Positions 19,784 to 34,316 are shown, numbered from the stretch's first letter. The stretch is DNA of 64,000 bases from Pyxidicoccus fallax (GCF_012933655.1 NZ_JABBJJ010000012.1:19892-83891), one strand, 5' to 3'. Program-made: numbers and translations. The notes: generated by a model not told the origin, from the letters alone.

Positions 19784-22700
19784 CTAGTAGGCCACTTCGG
19801 CTCGCAGGTAGAGCCGGTCCTGATTCTCCGTCGAGTCGTCCGTCAGCCCCAAGCCGCTGAAGCCCAGGAGTGTGTACCCGGCGGCAAGACGCAGACGCTC
19901 ATCCACACGGTATGCCACCTCCGCCCTCACGGCGGTCAGCCGCTCGCCCTCCGGCGAGGCGGTGCGCCGCGCCAGCTCGGCTCCCACCTCCAGTCCGCCC
20001 ACCACCCGCACCGCCGGGCGTACCGAGCCCGTCCACACCCAGCGCACCGAGTCCTCCAGGCTGGAGCGGCCCGCGTGCAGCCCCGCAGCCACGGACAGTC
20101 GGTCTCCCAGCCGCACCGCCGGCAGCAGCGAGAAGACGTGCAGCGCCCTGTCACCGAAAGCGGCGCGCGTCCCGGGCCGCAGCTCGCGGGTGACGCCGTA
20201 GCGCGCCACGACCAGCCAGGGCCCCGGCCGCCAGGCCACCGCCGCGTAGCCCTCCAGCAGCCGGGCCTCCAGCGCCCGCGCGTCGGCGGTGCGCGCGAAG
20301 TCCACGCGGCCGGACGCCGTCACGTCCTCGCGAAGCTCCGCCTGCGCGGCCAGCGCCACCACCGCCTGCACCCGGTCCACCGGCGTCCTGGCTCCGCGCT
20401 CTGGAATGCCCTCCTCCTGGCGCAGCTCGACCCGGCCGTCCACCCGGAGGCGCTCCGTCACGAGCTGCCCGAAGACACCGGCCACGTCCCGCGTCAGCGC
20501 GCTGTCCACGTCCAGCAGGCTGCGCACGCCGCGCTCGTAGCGGGCGCCCACGCTGAAGCCGCCCGTCACCTGCTGCTGCAGGCCCACCGCGCGCGCCAGC
20601 CGCACCGCGTCCGTGTCGTGCGCGCCCACGTCCTCCACGAAGAGGGCGGTGCCGCTGTCGGGCAGCTCGGTGCGCGCGCCCGTCACCGTGCGGCCAGCGC
20701 CGAAGTCCGGCCCGTCCACGTCCACCGAGTAGCCGCCGTAGTACACGTCCTGCCCGCCGCGCGACTCCACGTTCGCCCACGCGCGCGGGCCCAGCTCCGG
20801 CCCCCAGCCGCCATGCACGCCCACGCGGGTGTCCCGCGTCACGTCCACGTCCACGCCCGCCGAGGTGAAGGTGTCGTCCACCCGGCCCAGGCCCTCGCCA
20901 TGCAGCGCCAGCGCCTGCCGGTGCGCGGCCCGCAGCGCCACGCCCTCCCACAGCCGCAGCGAGCCGGCGAGCCCCGCCGACGTCCGGCCACCGTACAGCG
21001 TGGGGCTTCCGCCGGGGACTTCCGCCGCGCCCAGCCGCGAGTCGCGCAGCTCCAGGTACGCGCCCCAGCGCGTCTCTTCCCAGCCCACGCCCGCGGCCAC
21101 GGTGCTCGCGGTGAAGCGCGTGTCCGCGAAGGGCTCGCGCGGGTCCGCCGAGCGCCGCTCATCCGCCAGCAGCGTCAGCCGCAGGCGCCCCAGCGGCTGG
21201 CGCACGCGCACGGACGTCTGCCGGAAGCGGGCCGCCTCCGTGTGAGCCCCGTCCGAGAAGCCCTTCGCGCGCAGCCGGAAGGCCGCGTCCACCGCGCCGC
21301 CCCGCAGCGGGCCCGGCCCGCGCACGCGCAGGCCCAGCGCCTCGCCGCCCGTGCCGAGCCCCGCTCCAGGCCGCAGGAAGCTGAGGCCTCCGTCGTCCGA
21401 CACGCCGAAGAGGCCCGGCTCCACCGCCGTGCCCCGGCTGGAGGCCACCTCCGCCAGCAGCGTGTACGCGCCCACCTTCGCGCTCGCCCGGCCGGTGTAG
21501 AGCCGGTACGGCGCGCCCTCGCGGTCCTCGCGCACCGCGCCCACGCCCACGTGCGCGCCACCCCACTCGGCCCACACCTCGCCGCCCGCCGCGTCCCGGG
21601 CGTCCGCGGGCCGCAGCGCCGCGTAGTCCACCACCAGCACCGGCTCCGGCGCTTCCGTCGGCGAGCCCGTGCGCAGCCAGGACTCGCCCGCGAGGAAGGA
21701 CAGCGGACGCGCCAGCAGGATGCGGCCGGAGAAGTAGTCGATGTCGTAGTCGCGCCCGCGCACCAGGTGGTGCTCGGCCAGCGGCAGGCCGGTGACGCCG
21801 TCACGCACCTCCAGGCGCACCAGCTCCGAGCCCTCCGCCACCGCCCCCGCGCCCAGGTAGTAGAGGCTGCCGCCGGTGGCGCGCAGCTCCTCGTGCGCGG
21901 GCACCGCGGCCAGCGGCCGGCTGGGGTCCGCGAGGCTCCCGCCGAAGACGTCCACGCCCGCGCGCGCCGCCGCGTCCGGCGTCCGCTCCGCCTCCAGGAG
22001 GTCCCGCTGCTCCCGGGGCGCCTCCGGCCCCGTCCGCAGCTCCGCGTAGGGGCCGAAGAGGGGCCGGTGGTAGCGGCCCACCTCGCGGTCCTGCATCAGC
22101 GCCCGGTAGCTGCCCAGGCCGGCGCGGCCGTACCGCTCGTGCCGGGCTTCCAGCCGCAGCCGTCCCTCCGGCGCGTTGGGCGTCAGCGACACCGAGTCGT
22201 CGCCCCACTCCGCGGGCGTGAGGTCCGGGTCCGCCCAGCGCTCGAAGCGCTCGGGCGCGCGAGGGCGCAGCCAGTCCGGCAGGCTGGCGCCATTCAGCGT
22301 GCGCCCGTCCGTGTCGCGCAGGTCCAGCTCGCCCTCCAGCTCGAAGTCGCCCAGCCGCAGCTCGGCGTGCGCGGAGCCCCGGCCGCGAAGCTGCACATCC
22401 CCGTCCGCGGGCGCCCAGGTGGCCTCCACGTCCAGCAGGCCCACCGCGAAGGGGCGCGCCGTCGCGGCGATTTCCAGCGTCTCTTCGCGCGGCGGCTCAC
22501 CCGGTACCTCCAGGTGCAGCGGCACCGCGTTGGTGCCCGGCTCCAGCGCCACCGGCACCTCCACGTGCCCTTGCGGGCCCACCCTGCGCTCGCCTTCAGG
22601 CGTGCGCACCACCGTGCCCTCCGGCGCCGCCACGCGCACGCGGGTGGTGCCGCTCGGCGCCGCCTCGTCCCGCCCCACGGGAAGCTGGAGCGAGCCCGCG

Positions 22701-23425
22701 GGCTCCATCGGCCGGGGCGCCACCAGCCACCCGCCGTCGCGGGCCACCACGTCCACCCGCTGGCGGAACAGGCGCACCGCGCCGTCCGGAGCGGTGGCGG
22801 TGATGGCCAGCGAGTTCTCCCCGCCCACCAACGGGACGAGCGCGCGCCACGCGCCCTGGGCGTCCACCTCCGCCTGCACGCCCGACACGACGACGCGGTC
22901 TCCCGGCGCCGCCTGTCCGGCCACGAGGAAGCGCACCGCGCCTCCGCCCGCCGCCAGCTCCGCCACCGGTGGCGCCGACGCGTAGGAGAGCACCACCGGC
23001 GGCGCCTCCACCGCCACGTCGCGCACGGCGAAGTCCTGGAGGACGACGGCGCCCCACGGCACCTCCACCGTGGCGGCCTCCGGGCTCACCCGGCTGGCGG
23101 CCGGCAGCGAGCGCGGGTCCACCTTCAGCCGCTGGCGCCCCGGACGCAGGTGCAGCCCACCGGTGGCGTCCGGCACGCGCGCGTCCACGCCGTTGACGTG
23201 GTAGCGGCCCCGCGCGTCCGTGCGCGCCTCGCGGCCGGTGGAGAGCACCAGCCGCACGTCCGGCAGGCCCGGCTCGTCGGGGCCACACTGCCCGTTTCCA
23301 TCCACGTCCCGGCACACCTGGCCGGCAATCGTGGAGGCCCGCGACGCGGTGTCCGAGGACAGCCCCTGCGCCGCCGCCCCCAGCGGGGACAGCGCCACGG
23401 CCACGAGCAGCGCCGCGCGCCTCAT
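19784..23425 (-). CDS. Outer-membrane protein: SdrD-like domain, Ig-like module and C-terminal beta-barrel
   Basis: 1213 residues. ATG 23425 overlaps the upstream stop (ATGA, 4 bp). A signal peptide (MRRAALLVAVALSPLGAAAQ) is followed by an SdrD B-like domain with a calcium-type loop (CRDVDGNGQCGPDEPGLPDV). Next is a glucodextranase-B/invasin-like beta domain (VAGQAAPGDRVVVSGVQAEV), related to the end of the FecR-domain protein at 27253. A region typical of surface barrel proteins contains LVRGRDYDIDYFSGRILLARP. The last 500 residues alternate polar and hydrophobic positions strand after strand and end in AEVAY, an aromatic C-terminus expected for a BAM-inserted barrel. It is probably an outer-membrane pore or anchor for the products made with it. 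Exact transport function is unknown. Confidence 0.85.
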   Translation of the reverse strand: MRRAALLVAVALSPLGAAAQGLSSDTASRASTIAGQVCRDVDGNGQCGPDEPGLPDVRLVLSTGREARTDARGRYHVNGVDARVPDATGGLHLRPGRQRLKVDPRSLPAASRVSPEAATVEVPWGAVVLQDFAVRDVAVEAPPVVLSYASAPPVAELAAGGGAVRFLVAGQAAPGDRVVVSGVQAEVDAQGAWRALVPLVGGENSLAITATAPDGAVRLFRQRVDVVARDGGWLVAPRPMEPAGSLQLPVGRDEAAPSGTTRVRVAAPEGTVVRTPEGERRVGPQGHVEVPVALEPGTNAVPLHLEVPGEPPREETLEIAATARPFAVGLLDVEATWAPADGDVQLRGRGSAHAELRLGDFELEGELDLRDTDGRTLNGASLPDWLRPRAPERFERWADPDLTPAEWGDDSVSLTPNAPEGRLRLEARHERYGRAGLGSYRALMQDREVGRYHRPLFGPYAELRTGPEAPREQRDLLEAERTPDAAARAGVDVFGGSLADPSRPLAAVPAHEELRATGGSLYYLGAGAVAEGSELVRLEVRDGVTGLPLAEHHLVRGRDYDIDYFSGRILLARPLSFLAGESWLRTGSPTEAPEPVLVVDYAALRPADARDAAGGEVWAEWGGAHVGVGAVREDREGAPYRLYTGRASAKVGAYTLLAEVASSRGTAVEPGLFGVSDDGGLSFLRPGAGLGTGGEALGLRVRGPGPLRGGAVDAAFRLRAKGFSDGAHTEAARFRQTSVRVRQPLGRLRLTLLADERRSADPREPFADTRFTASTVAAGVGWEETRWGAYLELRDSRLGAAEVPGGSPTLYGGRTSAGLAGSLRLWEGVALRAAHRQALALHGEGLGRVDDTFTSAGVDVDVTRDTRVGVHGGWGPELGPRAWANVESRGGQDVYYGGYSVDVDGPDFGAGRTVTGARTELPDSGTALFVEDVGAHDTDAVRLARAVGLQQQVTGGFSVGARYERGVRSLLDVDSALTRDVAGVFGQLVTERLRVDGRVELRQEEGIPERGARTPVDRVQAVVALAAQAELREDVTASGRVDFARTADARALEARLLEGYAAVAWRPGPWLVVARYGVTRELRPGTRAAFGDRALHVFSLLPAVRLGDRLSVAAGLHAGRSSLEDSVRWVWTGSVRPAVRVVGGLEVGAELARRTASPEGERLTAVRAEVAYRVDERLRLAAGYTLLGFSGLGLTDDSTENQDRLYLRAEVAY

Positions 23426-25347
23426 GGACGCACCTCGGCCACCGCCGTCACGCCCGTCCTCACGTCCGCCACGGACACACCCACCGGGCCGGCGGCCCGC
23501 ACGGTGAAGGAGGTGCGCCCGTCGCGGACCTCCTCGTCCACGCGCTCGCCGCCGGACAGCGCCACGTGCACCTCGCGTCCCTCCAGCACCTGCCCGCGCG
23601 CGTCCTCCACCCAGTACGTCACGCGAGTTCCCTCCACCCGCAGCCGCACGTTGACGGGAACCTCCGGCGCCAGCCGCACCCGCTGCGACACGGCGTCCGG
23701 CACCAGCGACGCCTCCAGCGGGTACACCGGCCCGTCCACCCCGAGCACGTGCACCGTGCGCGTCAGCCCCGGCCACACCGCATGCGTCACCTCCAGCGTG
23801 CCGGGCCGCGGCGGGCCCAGTCGCACCGTGCCGTCCGCGCCCGTCTCCACCGGCTGGCCATTCACCCGCAGCGGCTGCGAGGGCACCGGCAGCCCCGCCA
23901 GGTCCGACACGCCCGCGTACAGCGCTCCGCCCTCCCGCCACACGGAGAGGCGCGCCGGCTCGCTGCCCGCGGGGCCCCAGGCGCGGGCCGACACCGTCAC
24001 CTCCGCCGCGTCACCCGAGGGCGGCGGCGTCCAGGTGGTGGTGAAGGTGCCCGGCGGCGACTCCACCGGCGGCGAGAAGTCGCCCACCGGCGCCCGCAGC
24101 TCCACCGCCGCTCCGGGCCGCGGCCGGCCGAAGGCGTCCTGGGTCGTCACCTGCGCCCGGGTGCTGGAGCCGTGGTGCACCAGCGCGTCCGCCAGGGTGA
24201 AGCCCACTTCCGCCACCGGCCCCTGCACGAGCTGCAGCGCCAGCTCCTCACGTGAGCCGGTGCCCCGCTGCGGCCATGCCGCGTCGATGCGCTCGTCCGG
24301 AGCCAGCGCGCGGGGCGCGGTGTAGCGCCACTCCAGCAGGCCCCCTGGCGCGCGAGTGGGGCCGGTCAGCGTGCCGTGGCGCGCCTGCGCCGTCACCCGC
24401 GCGTCCTCGACGGGCCGGCCCAGCGGGTCGCTGGTGGCGCACACGAGCCGCGCCCGCGAGGCGCCATCCGCCGGCAGCCGCTGCGGCTGGAGCACGCACG
24501 CCAGCCCGTCGGTGGGCGGCAGCATCAGGTCGATGGGGATGCGCCGCACGTTGCCGGCCCGGTCCACCACGCGGCCCTCGCCCATGCGGTGGCCCGGCGG
24601 GACGATGATGGGCAGGCGGAAGCGGCCGTCCGGCCCCGCCGCCACCGGGCCGAACGACTGGCCCGCGATGCCGATGGAAATCTGCGCGTCCGGCTCGGTG
24701 GTGCCCGGCAGCGTCACCGACGCCGCCAGGGGGACCAGCACGCGACCATAGGCGCCCTGCGTGGACTGCGGGTGGGGCCACGCGGAGAACGCCACCAGGA
24801 TGGCCACCTCCGGGAAGCGTGTGTCCGGCAGCACGTACCGGGCGCTGTAGGTGCCGGGCCCGGTCCGCTCCAGCCCCTCCACCCGGCCGGTGCTGACGCG
24901 CACCACCGGCGGCGCGCCGCTGTCGTCATCGGTGCCGTCCGGCCGCACGAGCCGCACGGTGAGCCGCGCCTCCTTGTCCCGGCCCTTCACCGGCGCGGGC
25001 GGCTCCAGCGCCAGCCGCACCTCCGTGGCCGGCGGCCCCAGCGGGTAGCGCGCCCGGGCCTCCAGCCCATCCACGCTGGCGCGCACCACCACGTCCCTCA
25101 CGCCCGGACGCGGCACCACCACGAAGGTGCGCAGCGGCGGCTGCTCGGGGCCGTCCCGCAGGTCCGCGCCCTCGGCCACCACGGAGGCCGCGCCCACCGG
25201 CACCGGCGTGCCCGACGCATCCCTGCGCACCACCGCCACGGGAAAGCCTTCGGCCGCCACGGCGGACAAGGGCCCGAGAAGCTCGAGCGTGTCCGCCCAG
25301 GCCGGGGCGCACCACAGCAGCAGCAGTGAGAGGAGGAACCGGTTCAG
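23422..25347 (-). CDS. Secreted multi-domain Ig-like protein, apparent CTG start
   Basis: 641 residues if translation starts at CTG 25347. With only ATG, GTG or TTG allowed, the first start is TTG 25269, which would cut off a clear signal peptide. From the CTG the sequence reads LNRFLLSLLLLWCAPAWA followed by DTLELLGP, with GAGG just upstream and an in-frame stop 9 bases before the CTG. The body is a chain of beta-sandwich (Ig/CNA-B-like) units: FVVVPRPGVRDVVVRASVDG, LACVLQPQRLPADGASRARL, AWPQRGTGSREELAL and FTTTWTPPPSGDAAEVTVS. Such domains occur in adhesins and fibrous surface proteins. It is coupled to the barrel gene and lies 11 nt after the propeller gene, so it is probably displayed or exported with them. 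Confidence 0.82.
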   Translation of the reverse strand: MNRFLLSLLLLWCAPAWADTLELLGPLSAVAAEGFPVAVVRRDASGTPVPVGAASVVAEGADLRDGPEQPPLRTFVVVPRPGVRDVVVRASVDGLEARARYPLGPPATEVRLALEPPAPVKGRDKEARLTVRLVRPDGTDDDSGAPPVVRVSTGRVEGLERTGPGTYSARYVLPDTRFPEVAILVAFSAWPHPQSTQGAYGRVLVPLAASVTLPGTTEPDAQISIGIAGQSFGPVAAGPDGRFRLPIIVPPGHRMGEGRVVDRAGNVRRIPIDLMLPPTDGLACVLQPQRLPADGASRARLVCATSDPLGRPVEDARVTAQARHGTLTGPTRAPGGLLEWRYTAPRALAPDERIDAAWPQRGTGSREELALQLVQGPVAEVGFTLADALVHHGSSTRAQVTTQDAFGRPRPGAAVELRAPVGDFSPPVESPPGTFTTTWTPPPSGDAAEVTVSARAWGPAGSEPARLSVWREGGALYAGVSDLAGLPVPSQPLRVNGQPVETGADGTVRLGPPRPGTLEVTHAVWPGLTRTVHVLGVDGPVYPLEASLVPDAVSQRVRLAPEVPVNVRLRVEGTRVTYWVEDARGQVLEGREVHVALSGGERVDEEVRDGRTSFTVRAAGPVGVSVADVRTGVTAVAEVRP

Positions 25348-25358
25348 GGGTCCTCAGT

Positions 25359-27014
25359 CTACAGGGCACGGCCCCCGCGCCGAAGTTCCTTCCGCGCGAT
25401 CACCACCGCGCGCCGCGGACGCGCCAACCCCAGCGCCAGCACCATCATCCCCACCAGCGCCAGCGAGCCACCGCCAGTGCTGCTGCACCCTCCCGGCCCC
25501 GGGCCCACGTTCCGCCCCTCCGGGACGAAGGTCATGGATGACACCGCCTCCACTGGGGGAAACACGGGCGCCACGGGGGCGGGCTCCGACTCCTCGCAGA
25601 CGGGCGGCGCGCCGTACATGCGGATGCGGTACGCGCTTCCGGGGTTTCCGGAGATGGTGGCCGTCAGGGTGTTGGTGCCGTTCTCACCGTCCATCACCAC
25701 GCCCACGGCGATGAGCGCGTCATCGTCCTTGAAGTGGGAGGGGTTCACCTTCTCGTGCTCGTTGAGCCAGACGCGGCCGGAGGTGGCGCGCGGGGCCTCG
25801 TGGCCATTGTCCACGCACAGCACGCCCACGCCCGAGCCCTTGAAGTCGAGGGACACGCCGTTGGGGTTGCCGGTGGAGCGCACCACGCGCGTGGACGTCA
25901 GCAGCGGCCAGCCCTGCGGGTCCACGCACACGTCGATGGGCAGCCGCCCTTCCTTCGTGGGCGGCACGCACTGCGGCGCGTCCGGCAGGCGGAAGGTGAA
26001 GGAGTGCACGTTGAAGTCGCCGCTCTCCGCCGCCGTCCAGACGACGCGCACCGTGCCGTCCGGCTCCATGCTCAGGTCCGTGAGGTTCTCGTTCTCCGGC
26101 CCCTGCGTCAGCGCGTAGAGCGCCTGGGTCTCCATGTCGTGGAGGTAGATGTCGAAGTCGCCGCGGTCCGGGGCCCTGCGCTCGAAGGCCACCAGCGAGC
26201 CGCTGATGCTGGGGTTGGAGTCCGTGCCCGCCAGCTCCAGCCGCTGCTCGGCGCCGCCGCCCACCGGCTTCCAGTAGATGTCACGCTCCATGACGCCATC
26301 CACCATGCGCGTGCTGGCGTAGACCACCACCTGGCCGTTGGTGTCCGGCTGGGACTCCTCGCCCTCGGCGCCGGTGAGCGCCTGGGTGGCGAAGCCGCTC
26401 CCCGTCCACCGGGCCTCCCAGATGTCGCAGGACAGGCCCTGCGCGTCGCACTTGGCCCAGACCACCGTGCGCCCGTCGGGTGACACCGCCGGCGTGCGGT
26501 CCTGCAGGCCATCCGTCGTGAGCCGCGTCAGGATGTGCCGGTCCAGGTCGTACGCGGCGATCTCCGGCTGCAGCGTGTTGCCGGTGTAGCCGAAGTCCTG
26601 CCACGCCACCGTGCGGCCGCCAATCACCGCCGCCCGCCGGCTGCTGCCCGGCTCGGGGGCCACCTCCACCGGGGAGGATTCGGCGCCCACCTGGAACGTG
26701 TAGATGGCGCTGGCGGTGCTGACGCGGGTGAAGACCACCGTGTTCCCGCTCACGTCCGACACGAAGTCGAACGCGCCGTTGTTGGGGATGGCCGCGTCCG
26801 TGCCCGTGCGCAGGTCGTGGTAGCGAATCTCGCTCGTGCCGCGGGCCTCGTTCGTATAGGCCACCAGCGGCCCGCTGACGTGGGGGTCCGTCTGGTCTCC
26901 TGGCCCGGTATTGACGGCGCGGCGCGTGCCCGGGAGCGGGCCGCGGGCTTCCGGGACGATGGCGAAGGACAGCGCGGGGAAGAGCGACGCAACCAGGGCC
27001 AGTGTCCGCAGCAT
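25359..27014 (-). CDS. TolB-like beta-propeller surface protein with MYXO-CTERM-like tail
   Basis: 551 residues from ATG 27014, which begins a proper signal peptide (MLRTLALVASLFPALSFA); 18 more codons are open upstream. Residues about 45-360 are TolB/PD40 propeller repeats, for example HVSGPLVAYTNEARGTSEIR, RTPAVSPDGRTVVWAKCDAQ and NPSISGSLVAFERRAPDRGD. A second beta domain follows (GVSLDFKGSGVGVLCVDNGH; TATISGNPGSAYRIRMYG). The C-terminus has a Cys-Ser/Gly motif (GGCSSTGGG), a hydrophobic helix and ARPRRA, a MYXO-CTERM-like sorting signal with one instead of two cysteines. It is the first gene of the five-gene operon 16065-27014. Confidence 0.87.
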   Translation of the reverse strand: MLRTLALVASLFPALSFAIVPEARGPLPGTRRAVNTGPGDQTDPHVSGPLVAYTNEARGTSEIRYHDLRTGTDAAIPNNGAFDFVSDVSGNTVVFTRVSTASAIYTFQVGAESSPVEVAPEPGSSRRAAVIGGRTVAWQDFGYTGNTLQPEIAAYDLDRHILTRLTTDGLQDRTPAVSPDGRTVVWAKCDAQGLSCDIWEARWTGSGFATQALTGAEGEESQPDTNGQVVVYASTRMVDGVMERDIYWKPVGGGAEQRLELAGTDSNPSISGSLVAFERRAPDRGDFDIYLHDMETQALYALTQGPENENLTDLSMEPDGTVRVVWTAAESGDFNVHSFTFRLPDAPQCVPPTKEGRLPIDVCVDPQGWPLLTSTRVVRSTGNPNGVSLDFKGSGVGVLCVDNGHEAPRATSGRVWLNEHEKVNPSHFKDDDALIAVGVVMDGENGTNTLTATISGNPGSAYRIRMYGAPPVCEESEPAPVAPVFPPVEAVSSMTFVPEGRNVGPGPGGCSSTGGGSLALVGMMVLALGLARPRRAVVIARKELRRGGRAL

Positions 27015-27146
27015 CGGCGACGACCTCCCGGAGACTCCGAGCGACGACCCACGCCCCGCACAAGGCACAGTGGGCCCGGAATATCCGGTGCTGGCTTCCC
27101 ACGGCGGTCACGGCCGGCCGGACTTCAGGCCCCGCGGCTTTGCGCA

Positions 27147-27164
27147 CCAGGACTTTCGTCCTGG
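27147..27164. terminator. Small hairpin in the gap between the FecR-domain gene and the surface operon
   Basis: CCAGGAC (27147-27153), loop TTTC and GTCCTGG (27158-27164) make a perfect 7-bp stem. It sits in the 238-nt gap after the FecR gene stop and before the operon's first gene. It may be a weak terminator or a leader structure. Nothing else recognisable was seen in the gap. Confidence 0.4.
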
Positions 27165-27252
27165 ATTGCCCTTGAACAGGAACGTCTGCGGAGGACTCTA
27201 GGAAGCTCGCTCGTCGGGGGTCAAGGCAAGCGGCCGGTTGACCGACAGGGCT

Positions 27253-28221
27253 CTACCGGGAAGCGTCGTTTGCTTGATTCCAGATGTCCTGCGTGTCCGT
27301 TTTCAGAGGGGGCGGCGTGGTGTCGACGACCACGTCCTGCCGTTCTCTTTGTTCAATACGCGCCACTCCGATGGCGCGGACATCCACGGTGTTCCGCCCC
27401 TCACGCAGCTTTACCTTGCGCTCGAAGTTGCCCTGGGCGTCCGGAGCGATGGCGACGCCGTCCACCTCCACGCGGCTGCCGGGCTCCGTCTGTCCACGCA
27501 CGACGAGCTCGCGCTCGCGGCGGGTGCGCTCCGCGGGCCAGTCCACCTTGAGCAGCAGGCTGCTGGGCACCGCCGCGGGCTCGGAGGGCGCCTGACCCGG
27601 GCGGATGACGGACTGCTGCCCGGCGCGGACGATGACGACCTTGCCCTGCCCGAGCAGCGTCACCTCGCCCTCGCGCGTGCCCACCGCCACGGTGCCCTGG
27701 CCGTTGTTGCTCATGGTGAAGGCGCCGCTCTGCTCCAGCCGGGCCACCGCGTCCGCGTTGGACGCCTTCACCTCGATGGTGTGCCGCCGCCCGGGCCGCA
27801 CGACGGCCGTCGCCATACCGTTGGAGAGCAGGATGCGGGACACCTCCTCCGTCAGCTCCTGCACGGAGATTTCGGTGCCGGGGTCCATGCGCACCTCCAC
27901 GGCCTCGCCGCCGATGAGCATCGCGTACGAGCCGTCCTGCGTGCGCACCTTCTCGTTCTGCCGCAGCGAGGTGCCCACCTGCGCGAGACGCCAGGTGCCG
28001 TCCGAGTGCAGCACCTCCACCGTGCCGGACACCTCCGATATCTCCAGCTCCAGCGGCTTCTTCTCCACCGGGGCCTGGACGGCCACGGGCGGCGCGGGAG
28101 CGGGCGGCGGCGGAGGCGGCTCGCGAAGGAAGAGGAACCAGCCGGCCGGCAGCGCCGCGAGGATGAGCAGCAGGCCGACGAGGAAGGGCGTCTGACGCCG
28201 GGATGCGCTTGAGGCGGCCAT
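27253..28221 (-). CDS. FecR-domain protein with single N-terminal membrane helix
   Basis: 322 residues from ATG 28221. An N-terminal transmembrane anchor (TPFLVGLLLILAALPAGWFLF) and a Pro-rich spacer lead to a FecR-type periplasmic domain: LEISEVSGTVEVLHSDGTWR, LRQNEKVRTQDGSYAMLIGG and TMSNNGQGTVAVGTREGEV. The C-terminal part is a glucodextranase-B-like beta domain (LVVRGQTEPGSRVEVDGVAI), also found in the barrel protein of the next operon. FecR relays outer-membrane receptor signals to an anti-sigma system, but no sigma factor or TonB receptor gene is present here. It lies 38 nt downstream of the histidine kinase gene and may be cotranscribed with it. Confidence 0.86.
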   Translation of the reverse strand: MAASSASRRQTPFLVGLLLILAALPAGWFLFLREPPPPPPAPAPPVAVQAPVEKKPLELEISEVSGTVEVLHSDGTWRLAQVGTSLRQNEKVRTQDGSYAMLIGGEAVEVRMDPGTEISVQELTEEVSRILLSNGMATAVVRPGRRHTIEVKASNADAVARLEQSGAFTMSNNGQGTVAVGTREGEVTLLGQGKVVIVRAGQQSVIRPGQAPSEPAAVPSSLLLKVDWPAERTRRERELVVRGQTEPGSRVEVDGVAIAPDAQGNFERKVKLREGRNTVDVRAIGVARIEQRERQDVVVDTTPPPLKTDTQDIWNQANDASR

Positions 28222-28259
28222 GGACAGCCACCCTAGCTATCACACCCCCGCCCGTGGGC

Positions 28260-33433
<5,174 letters not shown>

Positions 33434-33540
33434 GACGGGCGGAATTGTACGCAGAGATCAACGTCCTTCCTCAAGCTGTGAGAAAGGCAACCGTTCAGCA
33501 CGCACGGTGAGTGCGCAGGGGGACACCGAACGGATTGACT

Positions 33541-33557
33541 CTACACGTATGTTCAGG
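33541..33557 (+). promoter_or_regulatory. LexA (SOS) box upstream of lexA
   Basis: CTACACGTATGTTCAGG matches 16 of 17 positions of the motif CTRHAMRYBYGTTCAGS that I recall as the Myxococcus xanthus LexA-binding consensus; the one mismatch is A at position 9. It lies 72 nt upstream of the lexA start and 107 nt from the divergent hybrid-kinase start. Autoregulation of lexA is expected. A second GTTCAGC half-site at 33493-33499, nearer the kinase gene, is much weaker. Confidence 0.8.
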
Positions 33558-33629
33558 AAGAGTGGCACTGAAAGCCTGTACCCTGGACGTCCGAGCCCCT
33601 GGCAGGACGGCAGTCGAGAGAGGGAGCGC

Positions 33630-34295
33630 ATGGAAGAGCTCACGGAACGCCAGCGCGAGATTCTCGCCTTCATCGTCAAGGAGACGGAGACCCGGGGCTT
33701 CCCGCCGACCATTCGGGAAATCGGGGAGCACATGGACATCCGCTCCACGAACGGGGTGAATGACCATCTCAAGGCGCTGGAGCGCAAGGGCTATCTCAAC
33801 CGGGGCGAGCAGCAGAGCCGCTCGCTGGTGCCCACCAAGCGGGCGCGGCTGCTGCTGGGCCTGGGCGCGAAGAAGGACGCCGGCATGGTGGAGGTGCCCC
33901 TGCTGGGCAAGGTGGCGGCCGGCGCGCCGCTCCTCGCGCAGGAGCACATGGAGGACTCGGTCAAGATCGACAGCTTCCTGCTCGGGGGGGTGAACGGCCG
34001 CGAGGTCTTCGCCCTGCGGGTCAAGGGACAGTCGATGATTGAAGACGGCATCCACGACGGCGACTATCTCTTCGTGAAGAAGACGCCCGCGGCACAACCG
34101 GGCGACATCGTGGTGGCGCTCATCGAGGACGAGGCCACGGTGAAGCGCTACTACCCGGAGGGCGAGCGCATCCGCTTCCAGCCGGCCAACGCCACCATGC
34201 AGCCCATCTACGTGAGCCGGGCGGAGTTCCGCTCGACCATGATTCTGGGCCAGGTGGTGGGCGTGTACCGCAAGCTGCAGGGCGGGCGCGTCTGA
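33630..34295 (+). CDS. lexA: SOS repressor LexA
   Basis: 221 residues from ATG 33630; the open frame continues far upstream without coding features. The N-terminal winged helix-turn-helix is [16 protein letters not shown] followed by [20 protein letters not shown]. The self-cleavage site is Ala-Gly in GKVAAGAPL. The catalytic Ser is in [11 protein letters not shown] and the catalytic Lys in [11 protein letters not shown]. Length and layout are standard. RecA-stimulated self-cleavage relieves repression of DNA-damage genes. A near-consensus SOS box lies upstream. A hairpin terminator follows the gene. Confidence 0.97.
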   Translation: MEELTERQREILAFIVKETETRGFPPTIREIGEHMDIRSTNGVNDHLKALERKGYLNRGEQQSRSLVPTKRARLLLGLGAKKDAGMVEVPLLGKVAAGAPLLAQEHMEDSVKIDSFLLGGVNGREVFALRVKGQSMIEDGIHDGDYLFVKKTPAAQPGDIVVALIEDEATVKRYYPEGERIRFQPANATMQPIYVSRAEFRSTMILGQVVGVYRKLQGGRV

Positions 34296-34316
34296 CACGT
34301 CGTCCCGGGGGTTGAA

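Noticed and set aside
19778..24325. 1515-residue open frame on the plus strand
   Set aside because: Antisense to the barrel and Ig-like genes; Arg/Pro/Gly/His-rich and low-complexity, as expected from the shadow frame of high GC3 genes.
33483..33499. Second LexA-box-like site
   Set aside because: Only the GTTCAGC half is good; the left half matches about half of the positions, so it is not listed as a feature.
33566..33582. TGGCAC sequence looking like a sigma-54 promoter -24 element
   Set aside because: No TTGC at the right spacing downstream.
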